From Eubacteriales bacterium (GTDB taxonomy: Bacteria; Bacillota; Clostridia; Christensenellales; UMGS416), in contig JAQUVY010000015.1 in the NCBI GenBank assembly GCA_028693155.1, forward strand, positions 1 to 32,317: a stretch of DNA of 32,317 nt, in the 5' to 3' direction. A model generated the notes under the pieces. It saw only the letters and a program-made list of their open reading frames with translations, was not told the origin of the DNA and searched no databases. Within the stretch, counting starts at the first letter, position 1, and each line of letters begins with the position of its first letter. The position numbers and the translations under genes are program-made. Below, piece after piece: positions 22,258 to 30,655 of the stretch.

Positions 22258-22821
22258 TTATCCGCCCAAGCCGATGACATCGGCGCACTCCCGCATTCCC
22301 TCCAGACAATCGACAATCAAGTCATCCACCGTGACCCCCAGCATCCGCGCTCCGTTTTCGATGACATCCCGATTGACCCCGGCGGCAAAGCTTTTCGCTT
22401 TGAACTTCTTCTTGACCGATTTGGCCTCCATGTCCAGCACGCTGTGCGAGGGTCGCATCAGCGCGGCGGCATGGATCAGCCCCGTGAGCTCGTCGATGGC
22501 ATAAATGGTCTTTTCCATCTGGGAGAGCGGCTCCACATCGCTGCACAGACCCCAGCCGTGGCTGCACACGGCGCGGATGATCTCCTCCTCCGCCCCGGCC
22601 TCGCTGAGCAGCTCCCGCGCCTTGGCGCAGTGCTGCTGGGGTCAGCGCTGGTAGTCGATATCGTGCAGCAGCCCGACCACGCCCCACAGCTCCTCATCCT
22701 GCCCGGCCTTGCGCGCCATGTGGCGCATACAGCCCTCCACAGCCAGCGCGTGCTGGCGCAGTGCTTCGTTATCGTTATACTTTTCCCACAGCCCAATGGC
22801 TGCTTCCCTGCCTAACACCAT
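22258..22821 (-). pseudogene. HD-domain phosphohydrolase broken by an in-frame TGA
   Basis: Reading through one stop gives a 187-residue HD-superfamily hydrolase. Residues 1-59 include the metal ligands His24 and His53-Asp54 (LLHDID). After TGA at codon 60 (22642-22644) the same frame continues with the helices expected downstream (CAKARELLSEAG, VCSHGWGLCSD, TIYAIDELTGLI, SFAAGVNR). No base is lost or gained. The codon sits where related proteins carry an aromatic residue after DYQR, so TGG to TGA is the simplest change. Promoter, ribosome site (GGAGGGG) and all other residues look intact, so the break is recent, a sequencing error, or tolerated by read-through. Other genes here show no sign of TGA recoding. 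Confidence 0.85.
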
Positions 22822-22869
22822 TTTCCCCTCCGGGCGGCGCAAATTTTTCTCTTTTCGCCACGAAATCTA

Positions 22870-22878
22870 TGGTAAAAT
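22870..22878 (+). promoter_or_regulatory. Extended -10 promoter of the GH36 operon
   Basis: TGG-TAAAAT with -10 at 22873-22878. It overlaps the -10 of the divergent HD gene by two bases, so the two promoters probably compete for polymerase. Confidence 0.6.
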
Positions 22879-22906
22879 TATATCATAACCAAACAACGCA
22901 AGTCAA
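22877..22906 (-). promoter_or_regulatory. Promoter of the HD-domain gene
   Basis: Minus strand: -35 TTGACT (22901-22906), 18 bases, -10 TATAAT (22877-22882) with extended TGA. Strong, and apparently intact although the gene is broken. Confidence 0.7.
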
Positions 22907-22922
22907 ATAAATGGAGGGTGCT

Positions 22923-25040
22923 ATGGAACTGTTTAATTTCTGTGAAAACGGCATTTATGTTGTCATGGAACGCGACGAACACGACGAGGTCAAATTTCTC
23001 CACTTTTCCTCGCTGCCCTTGTGCCGCAGGGATCTTATCCCGGAGGTTTCCCCGTTTGACCCCATGGTGGGCTTCAAGCTGGCGGAGGTAATGGTTTCAG
23101 GTGAGGATCGGCCGGGCGAGCGTCACGGCAACAAATACATCATCACCGCCCCCGGCTACCGCCTGAAGTACCAAAGCCACAGCGACACCCGCAACGCCCT
23201 GGGCCGCAAGCTGGAAATCGTCACCTATGACGCGCCCACCGGCATTGAAGTGACCCGCCATTTTCAGTTTTTTGACGGTATTCCCGTGGTGCGCTCCTGG
23301 ACCGACGTGACCAACCGCGGCGACGAAACGCGCACGCTTGAATATGTGGCCAGCTTTACCATCACCGGCGTAACCAAGGAAGGTCTGCTGCCCCGGGACA
23401 AGCGCATGACCGTTTCCATCCCCCACAACTCCTGGTGCCGCGAGCTGCAGTGGCAGACCTACACCATGGAGGAGCTGGGTCTGGGCGTATCCCGGGACTT
23501 TGAGCTGTCCTCCAAGGTCATTTCGGCCAGCAACGCCGGCAACTGGTCGGCAAAGGAATACCTGCCCATGGGCGTGCTCACCAACACCGAGTGCGGCACC
23601 CAGCTGTTCTGGCAGATTGAGCACAACGGCTCCTGGCATTGGGAGATCAGCGATGAGGTGGGGCATTTTTATTTGCAGCTGAGCGGCCCCACCGAGATCG
23701 AATCGCACTGGAGCCGCGACCTGCACCCCGGCGATACCTTCACGTCGGTTCCCGCCGCCGCGGGCGTGGTCACCGGCAGCATGGATGACGCCATGGACGC
23801 GCTGACCCTTTACCGGCGCGCCATTCGCCGCCCCAACGAGGACGACGAAAAGCTGCCCATCATTTTCAACGATTACATGAACTGCCTGTGGGCCGACCCC
23901 ACCACCGAAAAAGAGCTGCCACTCATTGACGCTGCCGCCGCCGCGGGCTGCGAGTATTATGTGGTAGACGCGGGCTGGTATGCCGAAGGATATTGGTGGG
24001 ACAACGTGGGCGAATGGCTGCCCTGCGACAAGCGCTTCCCCGGCGGCCTGCGCGAGGTGTTTGACTATATCCGCTCCAAGGGCATGATCCCCGGGCTGTG
24101 GCTGGAGATCGAAGTGATGGGCACCAAGTGCCCCAAGGTCGCCCAAACCGACGACAGCTGGTATTTCCTGCGGCACGGCAAGCGCGTGCACGACCGTTCC
24201 CGCTATCAGCTGGACTTCCGCAACCCTGCCGTGGTGGCGCACGCCACCGAGGTCATCGACCGCTGCGTCAACGAGTACGGCATGGGCTACATCAAAATGG
24301 ACTACAACATTGAGCCGGGCATCGGCACCGAAACCAACGCCGACAGCGTGGGCGACGGGTTGCTAGGGCATCAGCGCGCCTACTTAAAATGGCTGGATGA
24401 CATGTTTGCCAAATATCCCGATCTGGTTATCGAAAACTGCTCCAGCGGCGGTCTGCGCATGGACTACGCGCTGCTGCAGCGCTGCCCCATCCAGTCCACC
24501 TCGGATCAGACCGACTATCTGCACTTTGCCTCCATCGCGGCCAACGCCCCCACCGGCGTGACGCCCGAGCAGGCCGCCGTGTGGAGCTATCCGCTGACCG
24601 AAGGCGACCGGGAAGAAGTGGTGTTCAACATGGTGAACGCCCTGCTGCTGCGCGTACACCAGAGCGGTCAACTGGCGCAGATCAGCCCCGAGCGCTCGGC
24701 GCTGGTGAAGGAGGGCTTGGATGTGTACCGTTCCATCCGCGCCAACCTACGCCAGGGCTTGCCCTTCTGGCCGCTGGGCTTGTCCCATTTTTCGGACGAG
24801 TGGGTGTCGCTGGGTATGAAGTGCGGCAAGGTGAGCTATGTGGCCGTGTGGCGTCGGGACAGCCATGACAGCACCTGCGTGCTGCCCATCGCCCATCTGA
24901 AAGGGAAGGACGCGGAGGTGGAATGCATCTACCCCACCTTCCATCAGGAGCCCACCTATTGGAACGCCGCGCAGGGGCACCTCACCGTAAAACTGAGCGT
25001 CTGCCGCTCGGCTCGTCTGTTCCGCATAACCGAAAAATAA
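22923..25040 (+). CDS. Glycoside hydrolase family 36 alpha-galactosidase
   Basis: A 705-residue GH36 enzyme that hydrolyses alpha-galactosides such as raffinose or melibiose. The N-terminal beta-supersandwich (to about 300) precedes the barrel starting near LPIIFNDYMNCLW. YYVVDAGWY and IPGLWLEIEVMG are family signatures; the nucleophile is Asp460 in YIKMDYN. The SDQTDY segment (527-532) carries the expected acid/base Asp. No signal peptide, so intracellular. The ATG at 22923 is chosen over 22911 because GGAGGG lies at 22913-22918. It forms an operon with the SGNH esterase 14 bases downstream. Exact specificity (galactose versus N-acetylgalactosamine) is not resolved. Confidence 0.93.
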   Translation: MELFNFCENGIYVVMERDEHDEVKFLHFSSLPLCRRDLIPEVSPFDPMVGFKLAEVMVSGEDRPGERHGNKYIITAPGYRLKYQSHSDTRNALGRKLEIVTYDAPTGIEVTRHFQFFDGIPVVRSWTDVTNRGDETRTLEYVASFTITGVTKEGLLPRDKRMTVSIPHNSWCRELQWQTYTMEELGLGVSRDFELSSKVISASNAGNWSAKEYLPMGVLTNTECGTQLFWQIEHNGSWHWEISDEVGHFYLQLSGPTEIESHWSRDLHPGDTFTSVPAAAGVVTGSMDDAMDALTLYRRAIRRPNEDDEKLPIIFNDYMNCLWADPTTEKELPLIDAAAAAGCEYYVVDAGWYAEGYWWDNVGEWLPCDKRFPGGLREVFDYIRSKGMIPGLWLEIEVMGTKCPKVAQTDDSWYFLRHGKRVHDRSRYQLDFRNPAVVAHATEVIDRCVNEYGMGYIKMDYNIEPGIGTETNADSVGDGLLGHQRAYLKWLDDMFAKYPDLVIENCSSGGLRMDYALLQRCPIQSTSDQTDYLHFASIAANAPTGVTPEQAAVWSYPLTEGDREEVVFNMVNALLLRVHQSGQLAQISPERSALVKEGLDVYRSIRANLRQGLPFWPLGLSHFSDEWVSLGMKCGKVSYVAVWRRDSHDSTCVLPIAHLKGKDAEVECIYPTFHQEPTYWNAAQGHLTVKLSVCRSARLFRITEK

Positions 25041-25054
25041 AGGAAGGGTTTGTC

Positions 25055-25699
25055 ATGCTACTGGAAAAAGGTGACATTTTGCTGATGACCGGGGATTCGG
25101 TGACCGATGTGGATCGCGCCCGCCCGGTGGGCGAAGGACTGTTTGAAGCGCTGGGAAAGGGCTACCCCAGCCTGGTAAACGCGCTGCTGGGCGCGGTGCA
25201 TCCCGAAACGCCGGTGGAGTGCGTCAACATGGGCGTAAGCGGCAACACCAGCCGCCACCTGCTGGCGCGCTGGCAGGACGAAACGCTGGCGCTGCACCCC
25301 GACTGGGTGACCTGCATGATCGGCATCAATGATATTTGGCGGCAGTTCGATATGCCCATGAACAAAAAAGAGCATGTGTACGAGGACGAATACGCCGCCA
25401 ATGTGGAGAAGATCATCGACCTGACGCTGCCCGCGGTCAAGGGCATGGTGTGGATGACCCCCTTCTTCATGGAACCCCGCAGGGAGGATCCCATGCGCGC
25501 CATGTGCGGCCGCTATGCAAAGATCGGCGCGGACATCGCCCGCTCCAAGGGTGTCATCGTGTGCGACACCCAGGCCGCCCTGGACGCCGTGCTGGCGCAC
25601 ACCCCCTCGGCCTACATCAGCTGGGACCGCGTACACCCCAACACGGTGGGGCACATGGCGCTGGCCCGCGCGCTGCTGACCGCGCTGGAAGCGCTGTAA
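25055..25699 (+). CDS. SGNH/GDSL-family esterase
   Basis: A 214-residue cytoplasmic hydrolase with all four SGNH blocks: Ser15 in TGDSVTD, Gly63 in GVSGNT, Asn92 in GINDIW, and the Asp191/His194 pair in DRVHPN. Family members deacetylate sugars or oligosaccharides; sharing an operon with a GH36 enzyme suggests removal of acetyl groups from plant oligosaccharides so the glycosidase can act. AAGGAAGGG precedes the ATG. The frame is open upstream through the end of GH36, but that part is out of place. An intrinsic terminator follows. Confidence 0.92.
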   Translation: MLLEKGDILLMTGDSVTDVDRARPVGEGLFEALGKGYPSLVNALLGAVHPETPVECVNMGVSGNTSRHLLARWQDETLALHPDWVTCMIGINDIWRQFDMPMNKKEHVYEDEYAANVEKIIDLTLPAVKGMVWMTPFFMEPRREDPMRAMCGRYAKIGADIARSKGVIVCDTQAALDAVLAHTPSAYISWDRVHPNTVGHMALARALLTALEAL

Positions 25700-25718
25700 A
25701 AAAACGTTTTGCAAAGAG

Positions 25719-25751
25719 GCGCCGTTCCTTAAAAAACGGCGCTTCTTTTTT
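25719..25751 (+). terminator. Intrinsic terminator of the GH36-esterase operon
   Basis: Stem GCGCCGTT / AACGGCGC (25719-25742) followed by TTCTTTTTT. Confidence 0.88.
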
Positions 25752-25820
25752 CGTTGTCGGGCGCGGCCTGCCCCGCGGCAAACAAGCGCTTTCCGGTTGT
25801 CGGCTGCGGGTGCCCCGCAA

Positions 25821-25852
25821 AGAAGCCCCGGAGCCATGGCTCCGGGGCTTCT
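25821..25852 (-). terminator. Probable terminator of the sugar-kinase operon
   Basis: A perfect 32-base palindrome (15-base arms AGAAGCCCCGGAGCC / GGCTCCGGGGCTTCT) located 13 bases past the phosphohexomutase stop. The minus-strand tail CTTCTTTG is only weakly T-rich. Confidence 0.65.
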
Positions 25853-25865
25853 GCTTATGTGGGGA

Positions 25866-27557
25866 TCATTTCACCGTATCCACAAAGGCCTGGGTGGCGG
25901 CGCGCAGCGCGTCGATGCCGGCGTTGGCGCTCTCCCGGGTATCGCCCGAGGCGGTGAAATAGAACTTGATCTTCGGCTCGGTGCCCGAAGGCCGGGCGAT
26001 GACCTGGCAATCCTCCTGCAACTTCAGCGTAATGACGTTGGAACGGGGCAGCCCGGTGGGCTTCACGCCGCCGCTCGCGCAATCGGTCACGGTGCCCTTG
26101 TCATAATCCGCCACGCTCACAATGGCCAGCCCGGCAAAGGAGCCGGAAACGCCGCGCATGGCGTCCATGATGCGGGAGATGCGCGCCATGCCGTCCAGCC
26201 CCTGGCAGGTCACGGACAGCAGGCTGTTCAGGCGATAGCCATAGGTCTGATAAATATTTTCCATGGCCTGCAGCAGGGTGTGTCCGTGGCTCTTGTGGTA
26301 AGCGGCGCACTCGCAGATGAGCATGGAGGCCACCACTGCGTCCTTGTCTCGCGCGTGGGTGCCGGAAAGATAGCCGTAGCTCTCCTCAAAGCCAAACTGG
26401 AAGCGCTCAGGGTGGCCTTCGCCCTCCAGCAGGGCGATCTGCTCGCCGATGTACTTAAAGCCGGTCAGCACGTCGCGCACCTCGGCACCGTATTTTGCCG
26501 CAATGGGGTAAGCCAGCGTGGTGGAAACGATGGTTTTGACCACCACCGGGTCGGCAGGCAGCTTTCCCGCCGCCTTGCGCTGACCCAGCACATAGTCCAT
26601 CACCAGCACACCCACCTCGTTGCCCGTCATCAGCTGATAGCCGCCCTTGCCGTCGGGCACGCCAATGCCCACGCGGTCGCAGTCGGGATCGGTGGCCAGC
26701 AGCAGATCGGGATGCAGCTCCTGCGCCAGCTTTAAGCCCTCGCTCATGGCCGCGCGCTCCTCCGGGTTGGGGAAGGAACAGGTGGGGAAATCCCCGTCGG
26801 GCATTTCCTGGCTGGGCACCACCGTCACCTGCGCGCCGATGCGCCCTAGCACATCGCGCACGGGAACATTGCCGGTGCCGTTGAGGGGGGAGTAAACGAC
26901 CTTCAGATCCTGCGCGCCGCTGACCGACTGCTTCATCACCGCGGCAATAAACGCTTCGTAAACATCCTGCCCAATGGTGCGGATGAGTCCCTTTTCCCGG
27001 GCTTCCTCCTCGGGCATGGTCTTTACCGCAAACTCGTCCGTGGCCAAAATGGCCGCCTGCACCCGATCGGCAGTTTCCGAGGCCATCTGGCAGCCATCCG
27101 GCCCGTAGGCCTTATAGCCGTTGTAAATGGCGGGGTTATGGCTGGCGGTGATCATGATGCCCGCGTCGCATTTCAGCTCCCGCACGGCAAAGGAAAGCGC
27201 CGGCGTGGGCATCAGCCGGGGATAAAGCCAGGCGATGAGGCCGTTGGCCGCAATGACACAGGCGGCTTCCCGGGCAAACTCCTGAGACATATGCCGGGAA
27301 TCGTAGGAAATGGCCACGGCCTTGCCGCCGTGCGCCGCCGTGTCCGCCGCCAATCCCTGGGTGGCTTTGCGCACGGTGTAAAGGTTCATGCGGGCCGTGC
27401 CCGGCCCCAGGACGCCGCGCAGGCCGCCCGTGCCGAATTCCAAGTCCATGGTAAAGCTTTCCCGGATCTCCTCAGGCGTCATGGCTTTCAGCGCCTGCGC
27501 CAGCTTTTCGTCGGTCACCTTGTCGCACCAGCGCTGATAACGGGTCATGTAATCCAT
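25866..27557 (-). CDS. Phosphoglucomutase / phosphomannomutase
   Basis: A 564-residue alpha-D-phosphohexomutase, the Firmicute PgcA-like size class, interconverting glucose-1-P and glucose-6-P (or the mannose pair). Signatures: FGTGGLRG near the N-terminus, phosphoserine loop TASHNP with Ser139, Mg loop DPDCDR, sugar loop GFEESYGYLSG and phosphate loop RPSGTEPK. The ATG at 27557 is favoured: GAGGTG lies six bases before it, whereas for the ATG at 27563 the same site would touch the start codon. It is the third gene of the isomerase-kinase-mutase operon, 25 bases after the kinase. Confidence 0.93.
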   Translation of the reverse strand: MDYMTRYQRWCDKVTDEKLAQALKAMTPEEIRESFTMDLEFGTGGLRGVLGPGTARMNLYTVRKATQGLAADTAAHGGKAVAISYDSRHMSQEFAREAACVIAANGLIAWLYPRLMPTPALSFAVRELKCDAGIMITASHNPAIYNGYKAYGPDGCQMASETADRVQAAILATDEFAVKTMPEEEAREKGLIRTIGQDVYEAFIAAVMKQSVSGAQDLKVVYSPLNGTGNVPVRDVLGRIGAQVTVVPSQEMPDGDFPTCSFPNPEERAAMSEGLKLAQELHPDLLLATDPDCDRVGIGVPDGKGGYQLMTGNEVGVLVMDYVLGQRKAAGKLPADPVVVKTIVSTTLAYPIAAKYGAEVRDVLTGFKYIGEQIALLEGEGHPERFQFGFEESYGYLSGTHARDKDAVVASMLICECAAYHKSHGHTLLQAMENIYQTYGYRLNSLLSVTCQGLDGMARISRIMDAMRGVSGSFAGLAIVSVADYDKGTVTDCASGGVKPTGLPRSNVITLKLQEDCQVIARPSGTEPKIKFYFTASGDTRESANAGIDALRAATQAFVDTVK

Positions 27558-27582
27558 ATCCATCACCTCATGCACAGATTTT

Positions 27583-29025
27583 TTATCGTTTTGGTTCTTC
27601 GGTGGGGTCCGTCCGCCGATAATAAGCCAGATAGCGCGCATATCGCTCCATCAGCGCCGGCCGCATCGCCCCTTCCGGGCGAATCGCACCAATGATCTGG
27701 GGTTGATAGTCCTCCAAAGAAGCCAGGCATCCGCAAGCCTTTAGCGCCAGCGCCGCCGCGCCGTTGAGGGACGCATGCTCGCCCTCGTGCAGCAGCATCT
27801 CCCGGCCAAAGGTATCGGCCGCCAGGCGCATCCACAGCGGGGAATGGGTAACGCCGCCGCTCAGCAGGATCTTTTCGGGCTTGCCAGTCTTTTGGATGAG
27901 CAGCTCATAGCAATGATAAAGGTTAAACATCACGCCCTCCAGCACGGCGCGATACAAATGCCCCCGGCTTTGCTCGCCGGTGAGCCCGCAAAACGCGCCC
28001 TGCCGTGCCGCGCAAAAGCCCGGCGCGCGCTCGCCAAAATTGAAGGGCAGGTAGCAGGGGATCTCCTCCTCCGCCACCGCCTCAGCCTCGCTCTCCAGCG
28101 TTTCAAAGGCCACCCCCGGCGCAAACGAGCGCCGGAACCACGACACGCAGCTGCCCGCGCCCGAGGTGGACGCTCCCGCCAGATACGCATCGCGAATATA
28201 ATAGCACCAGGTATCGCGCCCTCCCGAGGTTCCGGGCACGGGGCAGGCAATGCGCAGCGCGCCGGAGGTGCCCACCGAAAAGGTCATGGCACCCTGCTTC
28301 ATGGCGCCCGAGCCGATCTGATTCAAAATGCCGTCGGGCGCGCCCACGCTCACCGGAATGCCGGCCCTTACGCCCAGCGCCTGAGCTGCTTCCTCTTCCA
28401 GCGGCCAATGCTCATCGCATTCGGCCAGCGGCGAAAGCTGCTCCCGCAAAATATGCGCCAGCGCCAGCGCTTCGTCATCCCAATCGCGCTTTTCCAGGCA
28501 GAACATGCCCGAGGAAGATTCAGTCGCACGGGAAGACACAAACTTGCCCGTCAAACGGAAAAACACATATCCCAGCTGGGTGGTGATCACCTCGGCGTTA
28601 AAAAACGCCGGGTCACGCTCCTCGCGCCGGTGGATCAGCTGCCACAGCGGATACTGGGTATGCGCCGGGCAGCCGGTGCGCCGATACAGGGCATCGGCCA
28701 ACGCGCCGTCCCGGGTATACTTCTCCACGGTTTGGGCGCTGCCCGTATGCGCCCAGGTCCAAATGGGCGACAGCGGCATACCGTCTGCCGCGCACAAAAG
28801 CAGAGAGGGCATAATGCCCGACAGGCCGATGGCCTCCACGGCAAAGCCCTGCGCTGCCTTTTTCCCGCAGGCGAGCAGCGTGCTCACCAGCAGCGACGCA
28901 TCCTGCAGGTCTACCCCGCTCCACGGCCAAGCCATCTGCTCCAAGCGCAGCAAATTGCCCTGCTCGTCGTATATGGCGGCTTTTGCCGCCGAAGTGCTGC
29001 TTTCCAACGCCAGTACGGTTTTCAC
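27583..29025 (-). CDS. FGGY-family carbohydrate kinase (gluconokinase-like)
   Basis: A 480-residue two-domain sugar kinase. The N-terminal phosphate loop reads LALESSTSAAKA, with Glu-Ser-Ser where most FGGY kinases have Asp-x-Gly. The catalytic Asp is predicted at 231 in GAPDGILNQIGSGA; FSVGTSGALR and LSGGVTHSPLW are the second-domain nucleotide loops. The GAPDG and GTSGALR forms resemble gluconate/xylulose kinases. The GTG at 29025 is chosen because TGAGGGAG lies about nine bases upstream and the protein then begins directly with the first strand. A TTG at 29043 overlapping the upstream stop is the alternative. Its substrate is probably the product of the upstream isomerase. Confidence 0.9.
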   Translation of the reverse strand: MKTVLALESSTSAAKAAIYDEQGNLLRLEQMAWPWSGVDLQDASLLVSTLLACGKKAAQGFAVEAIGLSGIMPSLLLCAADGMPLSPIWTWAHTGSAQTVEKYTRDGALADALYRRTGCPAHTQYPLWQLIHRREERDPAFFNAEVITTQLGYVFFRLTGKFVSSRATESSSGMFCLEKRDWDDEALALAHILREQLSPLAECDEHWPLEEEAAQALGVRAGIPVSVGAPDGILNQIGSGAMKQGAMTFSVGTSGALRIACPVPGTSGGRDTWCYYIRDAYLAGASTSGAGSCVSWFRRSFAPGVAFETLESEAEAVAEEEIPCYLPFNFGERAPGFCAARQGAFCGLTGEQSRGHLYRAVLEGVMFNLYHCYELLIQKTGKPEKILLSGGVTHSPLWMRLAADTFGREMLLHEGEHASLNGAAALALKACGCLASLEDYQPQIIGAIRPEGAMRPALMERYARYLAYYRRTDPTEEPKR

Positions 29026-29039
29026 AATCGGCAGCTCCC

Positions 29040-29897
29040 TCAAACGCGCGCCTTGAGGAACGCGATAGCCTTGGCGATGTCCCCCGCCGGATCGGCACCC
29101 ACCTCGCGCTCGATGGTGAGGAAGCCGTTGTATTCAATGTCCTTAAGAGCGGCGAAGAAGCCGTCCCAATCCACCTGTCCCTCGCCCAAAGGCTGCTCGA
29201 TGAAGTAATCCTCAATGCGCATATCGCCGATGCCACCCTCAGCAAAGAAGTCGTAAATGATCTCGGGATCGGTTTTCTTCAGCATGGAACCGTCTTTGGC
29301 ATGGATGTGCACAATGTAAGGTGCCAGCTCGTGAATGGCCGGTCCGGCCTCCTCGCCGATGACCATGCGCAGGTTGGCCGGGTCAAAGTTGACCGCCATG
29401 CCGCCTCCGCAGCGCAGCGAATCCAAAAAGCGGCGCATCCGCTTGGCGGGCTCCGGTCCGGTCTCTATGGCGAACTTTGCACCTGCCGCGTTGGCATAGG
29501 CGCCCAGCTCTTCGCAGGCCGATGCCATCACCGCATAATGTTCACTGGCAAAATCTTCAGGAATCACCCCAATATGTGTGGTGGCCACACAGCAATCCAG
29601 ATCCAGCGCCAGGTCGATGATGCGTTTGGAACGCTCGATTTTGCCCGGATTCTCCTGCGCGCGGGTAAACGCATGCCCGCCCAGATCGGCACACAGCGCT
29701 GAGGCAACCAGCCCCAGATCCTGCATGTAATGCAGCAGATCACGCCGCTGCTGCGGCCCCAGGTTTTCCGGCGCCATCTCCCCGGAAATGGCATACATCT
29801 GCACGCCCTGCGCGCCCAGCTCGGCGGCCTTTTTCAGACCCTCCCGCAGGGGCAGGCGAAAGCTGTCATTCATCACGCCAATGGAAAAATGATACAT
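29040..29897 (-). CDS. Sugar phosphate isomerase/epimerase (TIM barrel)
   Basis: A 285-residue AP-endonuclease-2/xylose-isomerase-like TIM barrel. Predicted metal ligands are Glu145 (AIETGPE), the Asp in NFDPANL, the His in VHIHAKD and a late Glu in TIEREVG, the pattern of ketose 3-epimerases and IolE/IolH-type enzymes. The ATG at 29897 has GGAGGGAAA upstream; the frame's extension to 30059 runs into repeat module A and is rejected. It leads the operon with the FGGY kinase and a phosphohexomutase, behind a TTGCAA-TACAAT promoter. The true sugar is unknown. Confidence 0.9.
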   Translation of the reverse strand: MYHFSIGVMNDSFRLPLREGLKKAAELGAQGVQMYAISGEMAPENLGPQQRRDLLHYMQDLGLVASALCADLGGHAFTRAQENPGKIERSKRIIDLALDLDCCVATTHIGVIPEDFASEHYAVMASACEELGAYANAAGAKFAIETGPEPAKRMRRFLDSLRCGGGMAVNFDPANLRMVIGEEAGPAIHELAPYIVHIHAKDGSMLKKTDPEIIYDFFAEGGIGDMRIEDYFIEQPLGEGQVDWDGFFAALKDIEYNGFLTIEREVGADPAGDIAKAIAFLKARV

Positions 29898-29935
29898 AAA
29901 GTTTCCCTCCGGCAAAAAATGTTTTCCTTGGGTTG

Positions 29936-29964
29936 ATTGTAGTATTTTCCCAGGGGAATTGCAA
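29936..29964 (-). promoter_or_regulatory. Sigma-A promoter of the isomerase-kinase operon
   Basis: Minus strand: -35 TTGCAA (29959-29964), 17 bases, -10 TACAAT (29936-29941), without extended TG. The imperfect palindrome TTCCCCTGGGAAAA lies in the spacer and could be an operator. Confidence 0.75.
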
Positions 29965-29980
29965 GAAAAAGCGCCCACCT

Positions 29981-30030
29981 GTGCCGCAGGGGCAGCGGTA
30001 TGAGCGCGGCGAGGGAAGGTGAATTTCCCA
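29981..30030 (+). repeat. Module E, copy 3 (short)
   Basis: Degenerate GTGCCGCAGGGGCAGCGG, then TATGAGCGCGGCGAGGGAAG and CCCA leading into module A. It lacks the AT-rich second hairpin of copy 1. Confidence 0.6.
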
Positions 30031-30120
30031 CAAGGGATTGCATCCCTTGACCCTTTCATCGGGGAGAAGCCGCTTTGACGCCCAGAGTACCGTTCCCGAG
30101 GGCAGACGGGCTGCGGCGAA
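30031..30120 (+). repeat. Module A, copy 4
   Basis: Stem CAAGGGAT / ATCCCTTG with loop TGC (30031-30049), the invariant ACCCTTTCATCGGGGAGAAG, then CTTTGACGCCCAGAGTACC, GTTCCCGAGGGC and CTGCGGCGAA. Confidence 0.88.
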
Positions 30121-30309
30121 CCCGGCTTTCGGCATCAGCGTTAACAGTTATTCTTAGCTGTCTTCGCACTTTCGCCCTGCGGGCGAAAGTGCTTCCTGCT
30201 GGCTCGCGGCGCTGTCATAGGGCTGTTGCCCTATTGTCGCTTGCTCGCTCTTCAGCGTCAGCGGGAAGTCTTGGCTGCCCTCGCGTTTCGCCTTAGGCGA
30301 AACGCTCCC
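30121..30309 (+). repeat. Module B, second copy with stems exchanged
   Basis: Hairpins in order: CACTTTCGCCC with loop TGC (30167-30191), ATAGGGC-TGTT-GCCCTAT (30217-30234) and GCGTTTCGCC-TTA-GGCGAAACGC (30283-30305). The linkers match island 1 in the same order, but the two large stems are in the opposite order. Confidence 0.85.
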
Positions 30310-30411
30310 GGGGTGTCCCCAGACGGGAGGGGGAATGGGGGTCGCCAGGGGGATTTGGGGGACGCGTCGTAACGTCCCCCAATCTCCTTGGCCCCCGCCG
30401 GAGGCGAGTCC
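30310..30411 (+). repeat. Module C, full copy (102 bp)
   Basis: Inverted partner of 9070-9171. Hairpin TTGGGGGACG / CGTCCCCCAA with an 8-base loop (30355-30382). Its last part, continuing to 30423, recurs identically (about 30 bases) at 30620-30651. Confidence 0.88.
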
Positions 30412-30436
30412 TCCTCAGGACAGTTGGCGGAAACCC

Positions 30437-30526
30437 CAAGGGATCATATCCCTTGACCCTTTCATCGGGGAGAAGCCTCTTTGACGCCCAGAGTACCATT
30501 CCCGGGGGCAGGCGAGCTGCGGCGAA
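30437..30526 (+). repeat. Module A, copy 5
   Basis: Stem CAAGGGAT / ATCCCTTG with loop CAT (30437-30455) and a tail nearly identical to copy 4. Confidence 0.88.
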
Positions 30527-30655
30527 CCTGTTACTTTCTCACAAGCCCGGCGGATAAGAATACTCACAAAACTTTTTATGTACCCAACATGGGTGCAGGG
30601 CGACGCCCTGCAAGTGAGCCCCCCGCCGGAGGCGAGTCCTCCTCAGGACAGCCGG
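30527..30655 (+). repeat. Module D, copy 2
   Basis: Shares TTCTCACAAGCCC, TAAGAA and TTTATGTACCCA with copy 1. The hairpin TGCAGGGCG / CGCCCTGCA with a single-base loop (30594-30612) replaces the copy-1 stem. It ends with a direct repeat of the module C terminus (30620-30651). Confidence 0.78.

Noticed and set aside
22642-22644. Selenocysteine at the in-frame TGA of the HD gene
   Set aside because: The site calls for an aromatic residue, the family has no Sec members known to me, and no obvious SECIS-type hairpin follows directly.
29898-30059. N-terminal extension of the isomerase starting MKGSRD
   Set aside because: It begins inside repeat module A and crosses the promoter; the same MKGSRD start arises from other copies of the module (8868-9037, 9183-9392) and is an artefact.
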